A stretch of DNA of 64,000 nt from Pseudomonas tohonis (GTDB taxonomy: Bacteria; Pseudomonadota; Gammaproteobacteria; Pseudomonadales; Pseudomonadaceae), in NCBI RefSeq assembly GCF_012767755.2, contig NZ_AP023189.1:3040001-3104000 (forward strand), given 5' to 3'. The position numbers and the translations under genes are program-made. Of the stretch, positions 25,625 through 34,178 are shown one piece after another (the first letter of the stretch is position 1; each line of letters starts with the position of its first letter). The notes beneath the pieces are model-generated. The model searched no databases, was not told the DNA's origin, and worked only from the letters and a program-made list of their open reading frames with translations.

Positions 25625-26242
25625 CTATCCCCCGATCTGGAACAGGTGCTCGAAACCCTTGAGAGTGCTGTCGACGAAGCGGGCGTCGCTGGTGGAGTCG
25701 GGCAGTTGCAGCACGCCGTGGATGACCAGCGAGGCCAGGCCGTGGGTATAGGACCAGCCGGCCAGGGCGGCGCGGCGGACTTCGGCGCTGTCGATGGCCT
25801 GCCCGAGGATCTCGGCAATGATGCGCTTGAGTTCGCCGAAGGCGTCGTCGCGGGCTTCGCGGTAGTCCACGGACAGGTCGTCACCGCCCAGCTCCGGGCC
25901 GAACATCAGCTGGTACAGCGCGGGGTTGGCGCGGGCGAAGCTGAAGTAGGCCAGGCTGGCGTCGCGCAGCTTCTGCAGGCCGGCATTGCCCTTGTCTTCC
26001 CGGCGCAGCGCGATGCCCAGCTCGCGAAAGCCCTGGGCGGCCAGCTGGCCCACCAGTTCGGCGCGATTGGCGTAGTGGTGGTAGGCGGCCGTGGAGCTGA
26101 CGCCGACCCGCTCCGAGACTGCGCGCAGCGACAGCTTGGTCGGCCCCACTTCCTCGAGCATCTCCCGCGCGGCCTGCAGCAGCTGCGGGGCGAGGTTGCC
26201 GACGTGGTAGGTGTCGCGGGCGCGCTGGGGTGTCTTGCTCAT
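25625..26242 (-). CDS. TetR-family repressor (WHG-type C-terminal domain)
   Basis: A 205-residue repressor. The HTH is LSLRAVSERVGVSSTAAYHHYANRAEL (residues about 38-64), followed by a helical ligand-binding domain (LAYFSFARANPALYQLMF). The start at 26242 is preferred over 26293 because the latter lies within the repeat cluster of the divergent operator region. It faces the five-gene operon at 26364-32828 across a perfect palindrome, so it very likely represses both itself and that operon. The inducer may be an acyl-CoA or the pathway substrate. Confidence 0.87.
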   Translation of the reverse strand: MSKTPQRARDTYHVGNLAPQLLQAAREMLEEVGPTKLSLRAVSERVGVSSTAAYHHYANRAELVGQLAAQGFRELGIALRREDKGNAGLQKLRDASLAYFSFARANPALYQLMFGPELGGDDLSVDYREARDDAFGELKRIIAEILGQAIDSAEVRRAALAGWSYTHGLASLVIHGVLQLPDSTSDARFVDSTLKGFEHLFQIGG

Positions 26243-26283
26243 GCGGGGCGGGGCCTTTGTTCCGGGGGCTTCGGGGCGGGGCG

Positions 26284-26336
26284 ATCTTAGCATCGGGAAA
26301 TATCTTGACGGTGCTAAGATTTAAATCTTAGCATCG
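26284..26336. promoter_or_regulatory. TetR operator region: perfect 22-bp palindrome plus an extra half-site
   Basis: Positions 26312-26333 are a perfect palindrome with half-site TGCTAAGATTT. The 12-mer ATCTTAGCATCG that includes the right arm (26325-26336) recurs as a direct repeat at 26284-26295, 41 bp away. Both lie in the 121 bp between the divergent TetR and crotonase genes. This is strong visual evidence for the repressor's binding site. Confidence 0.8.
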
Positions 26337-26363
26337 CTAACATTCAGCCCAGAGGTGCAATCC

Positions 26364-27200
26364 ATGGATTCAAGCTACGAGTGTTTCGCGCTCAGCGTCG
26401 ACAGCGGCGTCGCCCACCTGCAACTCAACCGCCCCGACAAGGCCAACAGCCTGACGCGGGCCTTCTGGAGCGAGCTGCCGGAAGCGGTAGGGCGCCTGAG
26501 CCGTTCCGGCCAGGTGCGGGCGCTGGTCATTTCGGCGCAGGGCAAGACGTTCTGCGGCGGCCTGGATATGCAGATGTTTTCCACGGCCAAGGAATTCCAT
26601 GCCAGCAGCCCGCAGGAGCGGGAGCTGCTGCAGGTCAACCTGGAGCGCATGCAGGGGGCGCTGAATGCCCTGGAGCAGGCGCGCTTCCCGGTGATCGCGG
26701 CGGTGCAGGGCGCCTGCATCGGCGGTGGCTTCGACCTGATCGCCGCCTGTGACCTGTGCTTCGCCAGCGAGGCGGCCACCTTCCGCATCGAGGAAACCAA
26801 CGTCGGCATGATGGCCGACCTGGGCGTGCTGCAGCGCCTGCCACGGCTGATCCCGGCCGGCGTGGCGCGCTACCTGGCGTTGACCGGGGACACCCTGGGC
26901 GCCGCCGAAGCCTACCGCCTGGGCCTGCTGGCCAAGCTCTTCGCCACGCCCGAGGCGCTGCTGGAGGGGGCCTTCGCCGCCGCCCGCAGGATCGCCGAGC
27001 GCCCGCCGGTGGCGATCAACGGGATCAAGCGCGCGATGCTCTACAGCCGTGACCACGGCGTCTACGAATCCCTGCAGCACACCGTCCTGCTGCAGAGCGC
27101 CATCCTCAGCGGGCAGGACATCCTGCGCTCGGTGGGGGCGCGGGCGACGGGTACGCCGGCGCAGTTCCCCGACCTGCTCGAATTGCAGGAAACCTTCTGA
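26364..27200 (+). CDS. Enoyl-CoA hydratase/isomerase (crotonase) family protein
   Basis: A 278-residue crotonase-fold enzyme; AGAGG lies eight bases before the ATG at 26364 (a GTG three codons upstream is less likely). Oxyanion-hole segments are present: VISAQGKTFCGGLDM and VQGACIGGGFDLIAACDLCFAS. The residue pair in FRIEETNVGMMADLGVLQRLPRLI places a Glu-Glu and an Asp near the active site, as in dienoyl-CoA isomerases (ADxG-like MADLG). Thus it may be a delta3,5-delta2,4-dienoyl-CoA isomerase rather than a plain hydratase. First gene of the TetR-controlled operon. Confidence 0.87.
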   Translation: MDSSYECFALSVDSGVAHLQLNRPDKANSLTRAFWSELPEAVGRLSRSGQVRALVISAQGKTFCGGLDMQMFSTAKEFHASSPQERELLQVNLERMQGALNALEQARFPVIAAVQGACIGGGFDLIAACDLCFASEAATFRIEETNVGMMADLGVLQRLPRLIPAGVARYLALTGDTLGAAEAYRLGLLAKLFATPEALLEGAFAAARRIAERPPVAINGIKRAMLYSRDHGVYESLQHTVLLQSAILSGQDILRSVGARATGTPAQFPDLLELQETF

Positions 27201-27220
27201 GGCCTTTTTTCCAACCCAAT

Positions 27221-27235
27221 CTTATCGTTGATAAG
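27221..27235. promoter_or_regulatory. Inverted repeat CTTATC-GTT-GATAAG inside the operon
   Basis: A perfect 6+6 dyad with a 3-bp centre lies in the 48-bp gap between the crotonase and the FAD oxidoreductase genes. It loosely resembles the arms of the upstream TetR palindrome (CTTAGCA). It could be a secondary operator or a weak RNA hairpin. Confidence 0.35.
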
Positions 27236-27248
27236 TTCGAGGTGATCG

Positions 27249-28772
27249 ATGACGCATTACGACGCCGTGGTGATCGGCGCCGGCAACGCCGGGCTGACCG
27301 CCGCCACTGCGCTGCAGCGGGGCGGCAGCCGCACCCTGCTGGTGGAGCGCCACAACATTCCCGGGGGCTGCGCGACCTCCTTCGTGCGCGGCAACTTCGA
27401 GTTCGAGGTGGCGCTGCACCAGCTCAGCGGCCTGGGCACCGAGGACAAGCCGTTCGTGATGCGGAAATTCTTCGACAAGCTCGGGGTGCTGGACAAGGTC
27501 GAGTTCATCCAGGAGCACGCGCTGTACCGCCTGGTGGTGCCCGGTGAGCTGGACGTCACCCTGCCGGCCAGCTGGTCGGGCATCCGCCGCCTGCTGCAGG
27601 GCATGTACCCCGCCGAAAGCGAGGCCATCGAGCGCTTCATGCTGGTGTGCGAGAAGGTCACCCTGGAAAGCTTCATGACCCTGCCGCAGGCCAGCCGCGG
27701 CAACAGCGAGGCGATGCTCAGGTCGCTGTGCCCGTACTACGTGCAGTACGGCTTCCGCCCGGCGCGGGAGGTGCTGGACGAGTTCTTCGCAGACCCCAAG
27801 CTGAAGAACATCCTCGCCACCTACTGGCTCTACCTCGGCGTGCCGCCGAGCATGCTGCCCTTCGCCGATCTGGCGACCATGCTCTACGCCTATGCGGTGT
27901 TCAAACCCTGGCACATCAAGGGCGGCTCCCAGGCCATGTCCAACGCGCTGGTGGGGTCTTTCCTCGAAGCGGGCGGCGAGGTGCGCTTCAACTGCGCCGT
28001 GGAGAAGATCCACACCGAGGACGGGCGCATCTGCGGCGTCACCCTGGAAGGCGGCGAGCGGGTCGGTTGCGACGCGGTGGTGTCCAACGCCAGCCCGCTG
28101 ATCACCTTCAACGAGCTGCTCGACCTGCCGCAACCGCCGTCGAAGGTCCGGCAGGACTTCAAGTCGCGGCGCATGGGCACCTCGGCCTTCGTGATCTACC
28201 TCGGCCTGGACTGCACGCCGCAGGAGCTGGGGGTGACCACCGCCTCCAGCTTCATCTACGAGACCCTCGACGAGGAGCAGATCCACGCGCGCATGGGCAG
28301 CCTGGAGCCGCCGCTGGGCGGCATGCTCACCTGCTACAACCTGGAGGACCCGAGCGCCGCCCCCGAGGGCAAGAGCCAGGTGGTGCTGGTCTGCCTGCAA
28401 TACGGCGATGTGTGGAAGTCGGTGAAGCCGGAAGACTACGCGCAGACCAAGTACGCCTTCGCCGAGAAGCTCATCGCGGTGATCGAGAAGGTCTACCCGA
28501 AGGTGCGCCAGTACATCGAAGAGGTCGAAGTGGCCACGCCGCTGACCATGATGCGCTACCTCAACACGCCCGGCGGCGCCATCTATGGCTTCCAGCAGAG
28601 CGCGCAGGACTCGGCGCTGCTGCGCGAGCGCCTGGACGCGGTGCCGGGCCTGTACATGGCCGGCGCCTGGACCTCCATGGGCGGTTTCCAGCCCACCTAC
28701 ATGGCCGGCGAATCCACCGCCCGCGCCGTACTCAAGCACCTGAAGGCGAAGAAAGAGGTGGCCCATGCCTGA
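27249..28772 (+). CDS. FAD-dependent oxidoreductase of the phytoene desaturase / retinol saturase (CrtI-like) family
   Basis: A 507-residue flavoprotein. The dinucleotide-binding start is YDAVVIGAGNAGLTAATAL followed by LLVERHNIPGGCATSF; the C-terminal FAD motif is GLYMAGAWTSMGGFQPTYMAGESTARAVL. These are the hallmarks of the CrtI/RetSat family, which desaturate, saturate or isomerise polyenes. AGGTGATCG precedes the ATG. It overlaps the next gene by 8 bp. No carotenoid synthesis genes are nearby, so a lipid or terpenoid substrate activated as CoA thioester by the operon's ligase is more plausible; this is inference. Confidence 0.87.
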   Translation: MTHYDAVVIGAGNAGLTAATALQRGGSRTLLVERHNIPGGCATSFVRGNFEFEVALHQLSGLGTEDKPFVMRKFFDKLGVLDKVEFIQEHALYRLVVPGELDVTLPASWSGIRRLLQGMYPAESEAIERFMLVCEKVTLESFMTLPQASRGNSEAMLRSLCPYYVQYGFRPAREVLDEFFADPKLKNILATYWLYLGVPPSMLPFADLATMLYAYAVFKPWHIKGGSQAMSNALVGSFLEAGGEVRFNCAVEKIHTEDGRICGVTLEGGERVGCDAVVSNASPLITFNELLDLPQPPSKVRQDFKSRRMGTSAFVIYLGLDCTPQELGVTTASSFIYETLDEEQIHARMGSLEPPLGGMLTCYNLEDPSAAPEGKSQVVLVCLQYGDVWKSVKPEDYAQTKYAFAEKLIAVIEKVYPKVRQYIEEVEVATPLTMMRYLNTPGGAIYGFQQSAQDSALLRERLDAVPGLYMAGAWTSMGGFQPTYMAGESTARAVLKHLKAKKEVAHA

Positions 28773-29928
28773 GCACAACCCGTTGAACGCGATCGCCGGC
28801 TACGCCGAGGCCTTCGCCGCCAAGCTGGCGCTGGAGGAGGGTGGCAGCGACTTCCAGGAAGTGCGCGGCGAGGTGGGCAGTACCGTGGTGCAGCTGCACC
28901 CCAAGCGCCTGGCGCTGGAGGTGGCCGAGATCATCGACGAGACCCCGAGCACCCGCACCCTGCGCCTGGTGGCGGCCGACGGCCAGCCGCTGCCGCCGTT
29001 CCAGGCGGGGCAGTACGTCAACCTGTTCGTCGAGATCGACGGCGTGCACACGGCCCGGCCCTACGCCATGTCCTCCTCGCCGCTGCAGCGCATGCACTAC
29101 GACCTGACGGTGAAGCGGGCCCAGGGCGGCTTCGTCTCCCACTACCTGCTCGATGGCGTGAGCGTGGGGCAGCGCCTGACCAGCTCCGGGCCGATGGGCA
29201 CCTTCCACCACAACCCGCTGTTCCATGGCGACGACCTAGTGTTCCTCGCCGGCGGTTCGGGCGCGGCGCCGGCCCGCAGCATCCTGCTGAACATCCTCGA
29301 CCGCCAGCTGCCGCAGCGCCTGCACATGGTCTACGTGAACAGCCATGTGGACGACGTGATCTTCGCCGAGGAGCTGCGTGAACTGGCCGCGCGCCATGCC
29401 AACTTCACCCTCAGCGAAGTCATCTCGCGCCCGCCGGCAGGCTATGCCGGGCACAGCGGCCGCCTGACCCTGGAGACGCTCCGGGCGCTGTTGGGCGAGG
29501 TCGGCGAGCGGATGTTCTACATCTGCGGGCCGACGCCGTTCAACGACAGCTGCGTGGCACTGCTCGGCGAGCTGGGCGTGGCCCGGCGGCGCATCCGTGT
29601 CGAGGCCAACGGCGCGCCGAAGACGCCCCACGAGCAGGCCGGCTGGCCGGCGGGCGTGGCGCTGGAGGATGAGGTGCAGGTCACCGTGCGCGGCCGTGGC
29701 AGCTTCCGCAGCCAGGTCGGCGAGCCCCTGCTCAATGCCCTGGAGCGCAACGGCTACTTCGTGGAGAACGCCTGCCGCTCGGGCGAGTGCAGCCTGTGCC
29801 GGGTCAAGCTGGTGGCAGGCAACGTGTTCAACCCGCAGGAGGCGCACCTGCGCCAGTCCGACCGTGACTTCGGCTGGATCTATGCCTGCGTGGCGTTCCC
29901 CACCGGGGACATCGAGATCCTGCTGTAA
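28765..29928 (+). CDS. Oxygenase-type reductase: FAD/NAD(P) domain with C-terminal 2Fe-2S ferredoxin
   Basis: A 387-residue electron-transfer protein. After about 45 unassigned residues comes an FAD domain (RPYAMSSSP flavin motif), an NAD domain (LVFLAGGSGAAPARSIL, MFYICGPTPFNDSC) and a plant-type ferredoxin at the end with cluster cysteines in CRSGECSLC and in IYACVAFP. This order, ferredoxin last, is that of phthalate-dioxygenase-type and PaaE/HmpX-like reductases. No oxygenase component is encoded in the operon, so it may feed electrons to the CrtI-like enzyme upstream or to an oxygenase encoded elsewhere. Confidence 0.88.
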   Translation: MPEHNPLNAIAGYAEAFAAKLALEEGGSDFQEVRGEVGSTVVQLHPKRLALEVAEIIDETPSTRTLRLVAADGQPLPPFQAGQYVNLFVEIDGVHTARPYAMSSSPLQRMHYDLTVKRAQGGFVSHYLLDGVSVGQRLTSSGPMGTFHHNPLFHGDDLVFLAGGSGAAPARSILLNILDRQLPQRLHMVYVNSHVDDVIFAEELRELAARHANFTLSEVISRPPAGYAGHSGRLTLETLRALLGEVGERMFYICGPTPFNDSCVALLGELGVARRRIRVEANGAPKTPHEQAGWPAGVALEDEVQVTVRGRGSFRSQVGEPLLNALERNGYFVENACRSGECSLCRVKLVAGNVFNPQEAHLRQSDRDFGWIYACVAFPTGDIEILL

Positions 29929-30005
29929 CGCGGCGCGGGCGGCTCGTCATCGCGGGCCGCTCGCCGGCAACCCACCCCGACAAGAACAACAAAAGGAGCA
30001 TGAGG

Positions 30006-31670
30006 ATGACCACCCGCCGTTGGGAAAAACACTATCCACCGCAGCTGCAGGGCTACCGGATCGACGCCGAGTCGCTGGCAGGCAATCTCGCGGATTGCGC
30101 CCGTGACGCCGCGCAGCGCTTCGCCGATGCACCGGCATTCACCCAGGTGCTGCCCAACGGGTTGCACGCCGATCTCTCCTTCAGCGAGATCGAGCGGCTG
30201 TCCAGCGTCTTCGCTGCCTACCTGGTGCGCGAGCAAGGCCTGCAGGTTGGCGATGTGGTAGCGCTGCAGCTGCCCAACAGCCTGCACTATCCCATCGCGG
30301 TGCTGGGCGCCTGGAAGGCCGGGCTGATCGTCACCAACGTCAACCCGCTGTACACCGAGCGCGAGCTGGACGCGCAACTGGCCGACAGCGGCGCCAAGCT
30401 GCTGGTGGCCTGCGACCTGTTCGCCCAGCGCGCGCAGCCGGTACTCGAGCAACGCGGCATCGCCCTGGTGCTGACCCGCCTCAGCGACTTCTTCCCCGAG
30501 CCCCAGGCCCGGGCCATCCAGCACGCGCTCGAAGCGCAGGCCGGCGGCGACCTGACGCCAAAGGTGGCGTTCCAGTATTTCAGCCAGGCGCTGGAGCTCG
30601 GGCAATCCGCGGACGTGGCGCCGCGGCAGCACCCCGTCGCCCTGTACCAGTACACCGGCGGCACCACGGGCAGGAGCAAGGGCGCGGTGCTGACCCACGC
30701 CAACCTGCAGGCGGTACTGCGCATGGCCGAGGACTATCTCGCCGGCTTCGGCGCGCGGGTCGAGCCGGGCGAGGCCATCGTCACGCTGCCGCCGCTCTAC
30801 CACATCTTCGCCTTCAACTTTAATTTCCTGCTGTTCTTCCGCCGTGGCGCGCGCAACCTGCTGGTGCCCAACCCGCGCCCGCTGGCCAATGCGCAGCCGG
30901 CCTTCGAACGCTTCCCGGTGCGCTGGATGACCGGGGTGGACACCCTCTACGCCGGGTTGCTGGCCGAGCCCTGGTTCCAGGCCAACCCGCCGGATCTGAA
31001 GCTCGCGGTCTCCGGCGGCACCTCGCTGCGCCCGGTCACCGGCGAGCGCTGGCGGGCGACGGTGGGGCAGATCCTCGAAGGCTACGGCCTGACCGAAAGC
31101 TGCTGCTTCGTCGCCTTCAACCCGCCGGGGCCCAAGGAGCGCCCGGGCACCGTCGGCCTGCCGCTGCCCGGCTGCGACGTGCGCATCGCCGATGCCGAAG
31201 GGGGCGAACTGGCGCCCGGCACGCCCGGCGAGCTGCTGGTGCGCGGCCCGCACATCATCGAACGCTACCTCGACCGCCCGGAGGAAACCCGCGAGGCCTT
31301 CGTCGACGGCTGGTTCCGCACCGGCGACATCGCGGTGATGGACGAGGACGGCTACATCCGCATCGTCGACCGCAAGAAGGACATGGTCCTGGTCTCCGGC
31401 TTCAACGTGTACCCCAACGAGGTGGAGGCGGTGATCGCCGAGCACCCGGACGTCAGCGAGGTGGCGGTGATCGGCGTGCCGGACGAGGCCACGGGGGAGG
31501 CGCTCTGTGCCTTCGTCGCGCTGCACCGGCCGGGGCTGGACGCGGGCGCCGTGATCAGCCATTGCCGCGAGCGGCTGACCGCCTACAAGGTGCCCAAGCG
31601 CATCGAGTTCCGCGCGCAATTGCCCAAGTCGCCCATCGGCAAGATACTCCGGGCCCAGCTGCGCGCCTGA
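30006..31670 (+). CDS. Long-chain acyl-CoA synthetase (FadD-like AMP-binding enzyme)
   Basis: A 554-residue ligase that would activate a carboxylic acid to its CoA thioester. Motifs: YTGGTTGRSKGAVLTH (P-loop), GYGLTESCC, DGWFRTGDIAVMDEDGYIRIVDRKKDM and the C-terminal catalytic lysine in PKSPIGKILR. AAAGGAGC ends one base before an ATG at 30000 and seven before the ATG at 30006, so the latter is chosen. In the operon it supplies the CoA ester used by the crotonase. Chain length or structure of the acid is unknown. Confidence 0.9.
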   Translation: MTTRRWEKHYPPQLQGYRIDAESLAGNLADCARDAAQRFADAPAFTQVLPNGLHADLSFSEIERLSSVFAAYLVREQGLQVGDVVALQLPNSLHYPIAVLGAWKAGLIVTNVNPLYTERELDAQLADSGAKLLVACDLFAQRAQPVLEQRGIALVLTRLSDFFPEPQARAIQHALEAQAGGDLTPKVAFQYFSQALELGQSADVAPRQHPVALYQYTGGTTGRSKGAVLTHANLQAVLRMAEDYLAGFGARVEPGEAIVTLPPLYHIFAFNFNFLLFFRRGARNLLVPNPRPLANAQPAFERFPVRWMTGVDTLYAGLLAEPWFQANPPDLKLAVSGGTSLRPVTGERWRATVGQILEGYGLTESCCFVAFNPPGPKERPGTVGLPLPGCDVRIADAEGGELAPGTPGELLVRGPHIIERYLDRPEETREAFVDGWFRTGDIAVMDEDGYIRIVDRKKDMVLVSGFNVYPNEVEAVIAEHPDVSEVAVIGVPDEATGEALCAFVALHRPGLDAGAVISHCRERLTAYKVPKRIEFRAQLPKSPIGKILRAQLRA

Positions 31671-31721
31671 GCGGGCATGGGCCCCTGCCGGGGCAGGTTT
31701 CTGTCTGATTGAGGAGTTCCG

Positions 31722-32828
31722 ATGTCGATCTGGATCACCGCCTTGCCCGTGCTGGCGGTCGGGCTCGGCGCCCACTACCTGCGCACGGCGGCGCGCAAGC
31801 CGGAGCTGGTCTACCAGGCCAACCCGGAGAACCAGGCGCTGATCGCCCAGGTGCCGCGCCTCACCCGGCGCTTCTGGGCGACGCCCTGGCTGTTCAACGG
31901 CCACCTGCAACTGCTCGGCCTGGGCCTGAAGAAGGCCTTCGCCCCGCGCCTGGCCTACGACCGGGTCGACACCCTGCGCATGGCCGATGGCGGCACCACG
32001 GCGCTGCACTGGCTCGGCGCCGAGCTGCCGGCGGAGGTGCCGACCCTGGTGGTGCTGCACACCATCACCGGCTCGCCCCACAGCATGCGCGGCTTCGTGC
32101 GGGACCTGCAGCGGCTCACCGGCTGGCGCGTGGTGTTCTGCGAGCGCCGTGGCCACGGCCGGCTGCCGCTGACCAGCCCGCGCTTCAACACCATGGGTGA
32201 CACGGCGGACCTGCGCGAGCAGCTGCGCGTGATCGGCGAGCGCTACCCCCGCTCGCCGCTCTACGCCGCGGGCATTTCCGCCGGCACGGGGCTGCTGATC
32301 CGCTACCTGGGCGAGGAGGGCGAGGCGACGCCGTTGCGCGGCGCCTTCGCCTACTGCCCGGGCTACGACATCCGCGTGGCCTTCGCCCGTTCGCGCGCGC
32401 CCTACACCCGCCTGATGGCGCGCAAGCTGGTGCGCCAGTTCGTCACCCCCAACCGCGAGGCGCTGGCGCACCTGCCCAGCCTGGCCGCCCTCGAAGGCGC
32501 GCAGAGCCTGGATGAATTCCACCGCCACCTGTACGAGTGCGCGGGCTACCCCAGCCAGCAGGCCTACCTGGAGAGCTGCAACCCGATCACCGTGATGGAG
32601 ACGGTGAGCATCCCGCTGCTGGTGCTCAACGCCGAGGATGATCCGGTGTGCGTGGTGGGCAACGTGCGCGACCACCAGCACGCCATGGCACGCATGCCCA
32701 GGACCGTGCTGGCGGTCACCCGGCGCGGCAGCCACTGCGCCTACCTCGCCGGGTTCACCGCGCGCTCATGGGCGCATCACCTGGCGGCCGAGTTTCTCCG
32801 GGCGGTGGACAGGCAGGCCCGGCGCTAG
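31722..32828 (+). CDS. Alpha/beta hydrolase of the YheT/EMB8 type
   Basis: A 368-residue protein with a single N-terminal hydrophobic segment (ITALPVLAVGLGAHYL), so probably membrane-anchored. The nucleophile elbow is AAGISAGTGLL (GxSxG with Ser in GISAG); the oxyanion/HG region is LVVLHTITGSPHS, the acid is in LLVLNAEDDPVCVV and the catalytic His in RRGSHCAYLAG. The YheT family members act as esterases/lipases. Last gene of the TetR operon, 51 bp after the ligase. It may release the acid that the ligase then activates. Confidence 0.86.
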   Translation: MSIWITALPVLAVGLGAHYLRTAARKPELVYQANPENQALIAQVPRLTRRFWATPWLFNGHLQLLGLGLKKAFAPRLAYDRVDTLRMADGGTTALHWLGAELPAEVPTLVVLHTITGSPHSMRGFVRDLQRLTGWRVVFCERRGHGRLPLTSPRFNTMGDTADLREQLRVIGERYPRSPLYAAGISAGTGLLIRYLGEEGEATPLRGAFAYCPGYDIRVAFARSRAPYTRLMARKLVRQFVTPNREALAHLPSLAALEGAQSLDEFHRHLYECAGYPSQQAYLESCNPITVMETVSIPLLVLNAEDDPVCVVGNVRDHQHAMARMPRTVLAVTRRGSHCAYLAGFTARSWAHHLAAEFLRAVDRQARR

Positions 32829-32962
32829 TCACCGCGCGGACGCCTGAAGGCATGTTCAGACAGCCAGCGGTTACGTAATCTCGGCGTTGGCTCAGGGCGA
32901 TATCCAAGGACCTGAGCCGCATCTGGCCGGCGCCGGGACCGGCCCTATCAAACTCGAATACG

Positions 32963-33421
32963 GTGACTCGATTGACTGACTATGCCTGCCTGCTGAAAAC
33001 CCCATCGGTCCAGGTCTACCAGGCCCTGCGCCTGGGCGCCGGCCTTAGCGGCAAGACCGATGAGGCCGCGGCTCGAGGGCTGCCCAATACGCTCTTCGCC
33101 GTCCAGGTCCTGCAGGGGGAACAGCCCGTGGGGATGGGGCGGGTCATCGGTGATGGCGGCTGTTTCTTCCAGGTCGTGGACATCGCCGTCCTCAGGGAGC
33201 ACCAGGGCAAGGGCCTGGGGAAGCGGATCATGGGCGAGATCCTCAAGTACATCCAAGCCCATGTTCCGGCGAGCGGTTATGTCAGCCTCATTGCAGACGG
33301 CCAGGCGCAGGACCTGTATGCGCAGTTCGGGTTCGTCCATACCGCGCCGCGTTCGGTGGGCATGGCGTACAGGCCGTCAGAGGCGATGGGCAAGAGCCGG
33401 TTGACCGATAACGGCTCCTGA
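32963..33421 (+). CDS. GNAT family N-acetyltransferase
   Basis: A 152-residue acetyltransferase with a GTG start (a TTG three codons later is an alternative); no strong ribosome site. The acetyl-CoA loop is VDIAVLREHQGKGLGKRIM and motif B is DLYAQFGFVHTAP. It is the PA-type 'GNAT with MxRxIGDGGCFFQ' group that is common in Pseudomonas. Substrate unknown. Stands between the TetR operon and the EF-hand gene. Confidence 0.82.
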   Translation: MTRLTDYACLLKTPSVQVYQALRLGAGLSGKTDEAAARGLPNTLFAVQVLQGEQPVGMGRVIGDGGCFFQVVDIAVLREHQGKGLGKRIMGEILKYIQAHVPASGYVSLIADGQAQDLYAQFGFVHTAPRSVGMAYRPSEAMGKSRLTDNGS

Positions 33422-33601
33422 CCCGAACGGCCCCCTTGGAGGTCATGGGGCAGGGCCCTCCACCCGGGGACGGCTCCGCACGGCCCAGGGCTAGTGCGAG
33501 TGTGCTAATTGACCCCCGCCCATGGCGCCTCTAGATTCCAGCGCTCACCAGCGGGGTGCCTGTGGCGCCCGGCTGCCACCTCGGCAAAGGATGGGCCCGC
33601 C

Positions 33602-34039
33602 ATGCGTTCTTCCCTCGTGCATCCGTTGTTCGCCCTGCTGCTGGTCACCACCCAGGGGATGGCGGCCGACGTCGAGGCGATCTTCCGCTCGCAGGACACC
33701 GACGGTGATGGCGCGATCTCCGTGGCGGAGGCGCGGGCCTCGGCGCCAGAGGCCTTCGCGGCCATCGATCGCAACGGCGACGGGGTGGTGGGCGTGGACG
33801 AAATCGCCGCGCACATGGTCGCCGAGAGCGGCCCGGACATGGCCTGGCCGGCACCGGTGCTGAATTCGGTGGCGCAGAAGACGCTGGAGTACTGGGATGC
33901 CGACCACGACGGCAAGGTGACCGGGCCGGAGTACGAGGACGCCTCGGTTGCCCTGATGCTGCTGGCGGACTCGGACGGTGACCGCAAGGTGACCCGCGAG
34001 GAGCTGCGGCGCTTCCGGGGCGAGGCACCCGCGCCCTGA
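33602..34039 (+). CDS. Exported EF-hand (calmodulin-like) protein
   Basis: A 145-residue protein with a signal peptide (MRSSLVHPLFALLLVTTQGMAA) and four EF-hand loops in two pairs: DTDGDGAISVAE, DRNGDGVVGVDE, DADHDGKVTGPE and DSDGDRKVTREE. The first three have canonical Asp/Asn at loop positions 1, 3, 5 and Glu at 12; in the fourth, position 6 is Arg instead of Gly, which may weaken binding. The protein should bind Ca2+ in the periplasm. AAGGA lies upstream of the ATG; the longer open frame from 33509 is not supported. It sits alone, convergent to the YcaO gene. Confidence 0.85.
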   Translation: MRSSLVHPLFALLLVTTQGMAADVEAIFRSQDTDGDGAISVAEARASAPEAFAAIDRNGDGVVGVDEIAAHMVAESGPDMAWPAPVLNSVAQKTLEYWDADHDGKVTGPEYEDASVALMLLADSDGDRKVTREELRRFRGEAPAP

Positions 34040-34108
34040 ATGAGCGGCGCCGGGATCCGAGGCGACCCGCTTCGAGCGCCTCGGCCATTGCCGGCTCCTG
34101 GCGCCTCA

Positions 34109-34126
34109 CCCCCGCGAACGCGGGGG
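34109..34126. terminator. Perfect hairpin in convergent gap
   Basis: CCCCCGC (34109-34115), loop gaac, GCGGGGG (34120-34126). It lies between two convergent genes and could stop transcription from both sides, although no T tract follows. Confidence 0.45.
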
Positions 34127-34178
34127 GCCACTGAACCCACCTCTCGCAAGTCGAGGCTCGCGGATGGCGGCCGCCCGG

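Noticed and set aside
29880..32735. 951-codon minus-strand frame over the acyl-CoA ligase and hydrolase
   Set aside because: Antisense shadow of two clear plus-strand enzymes; low-complexity composition, no ribosome site.
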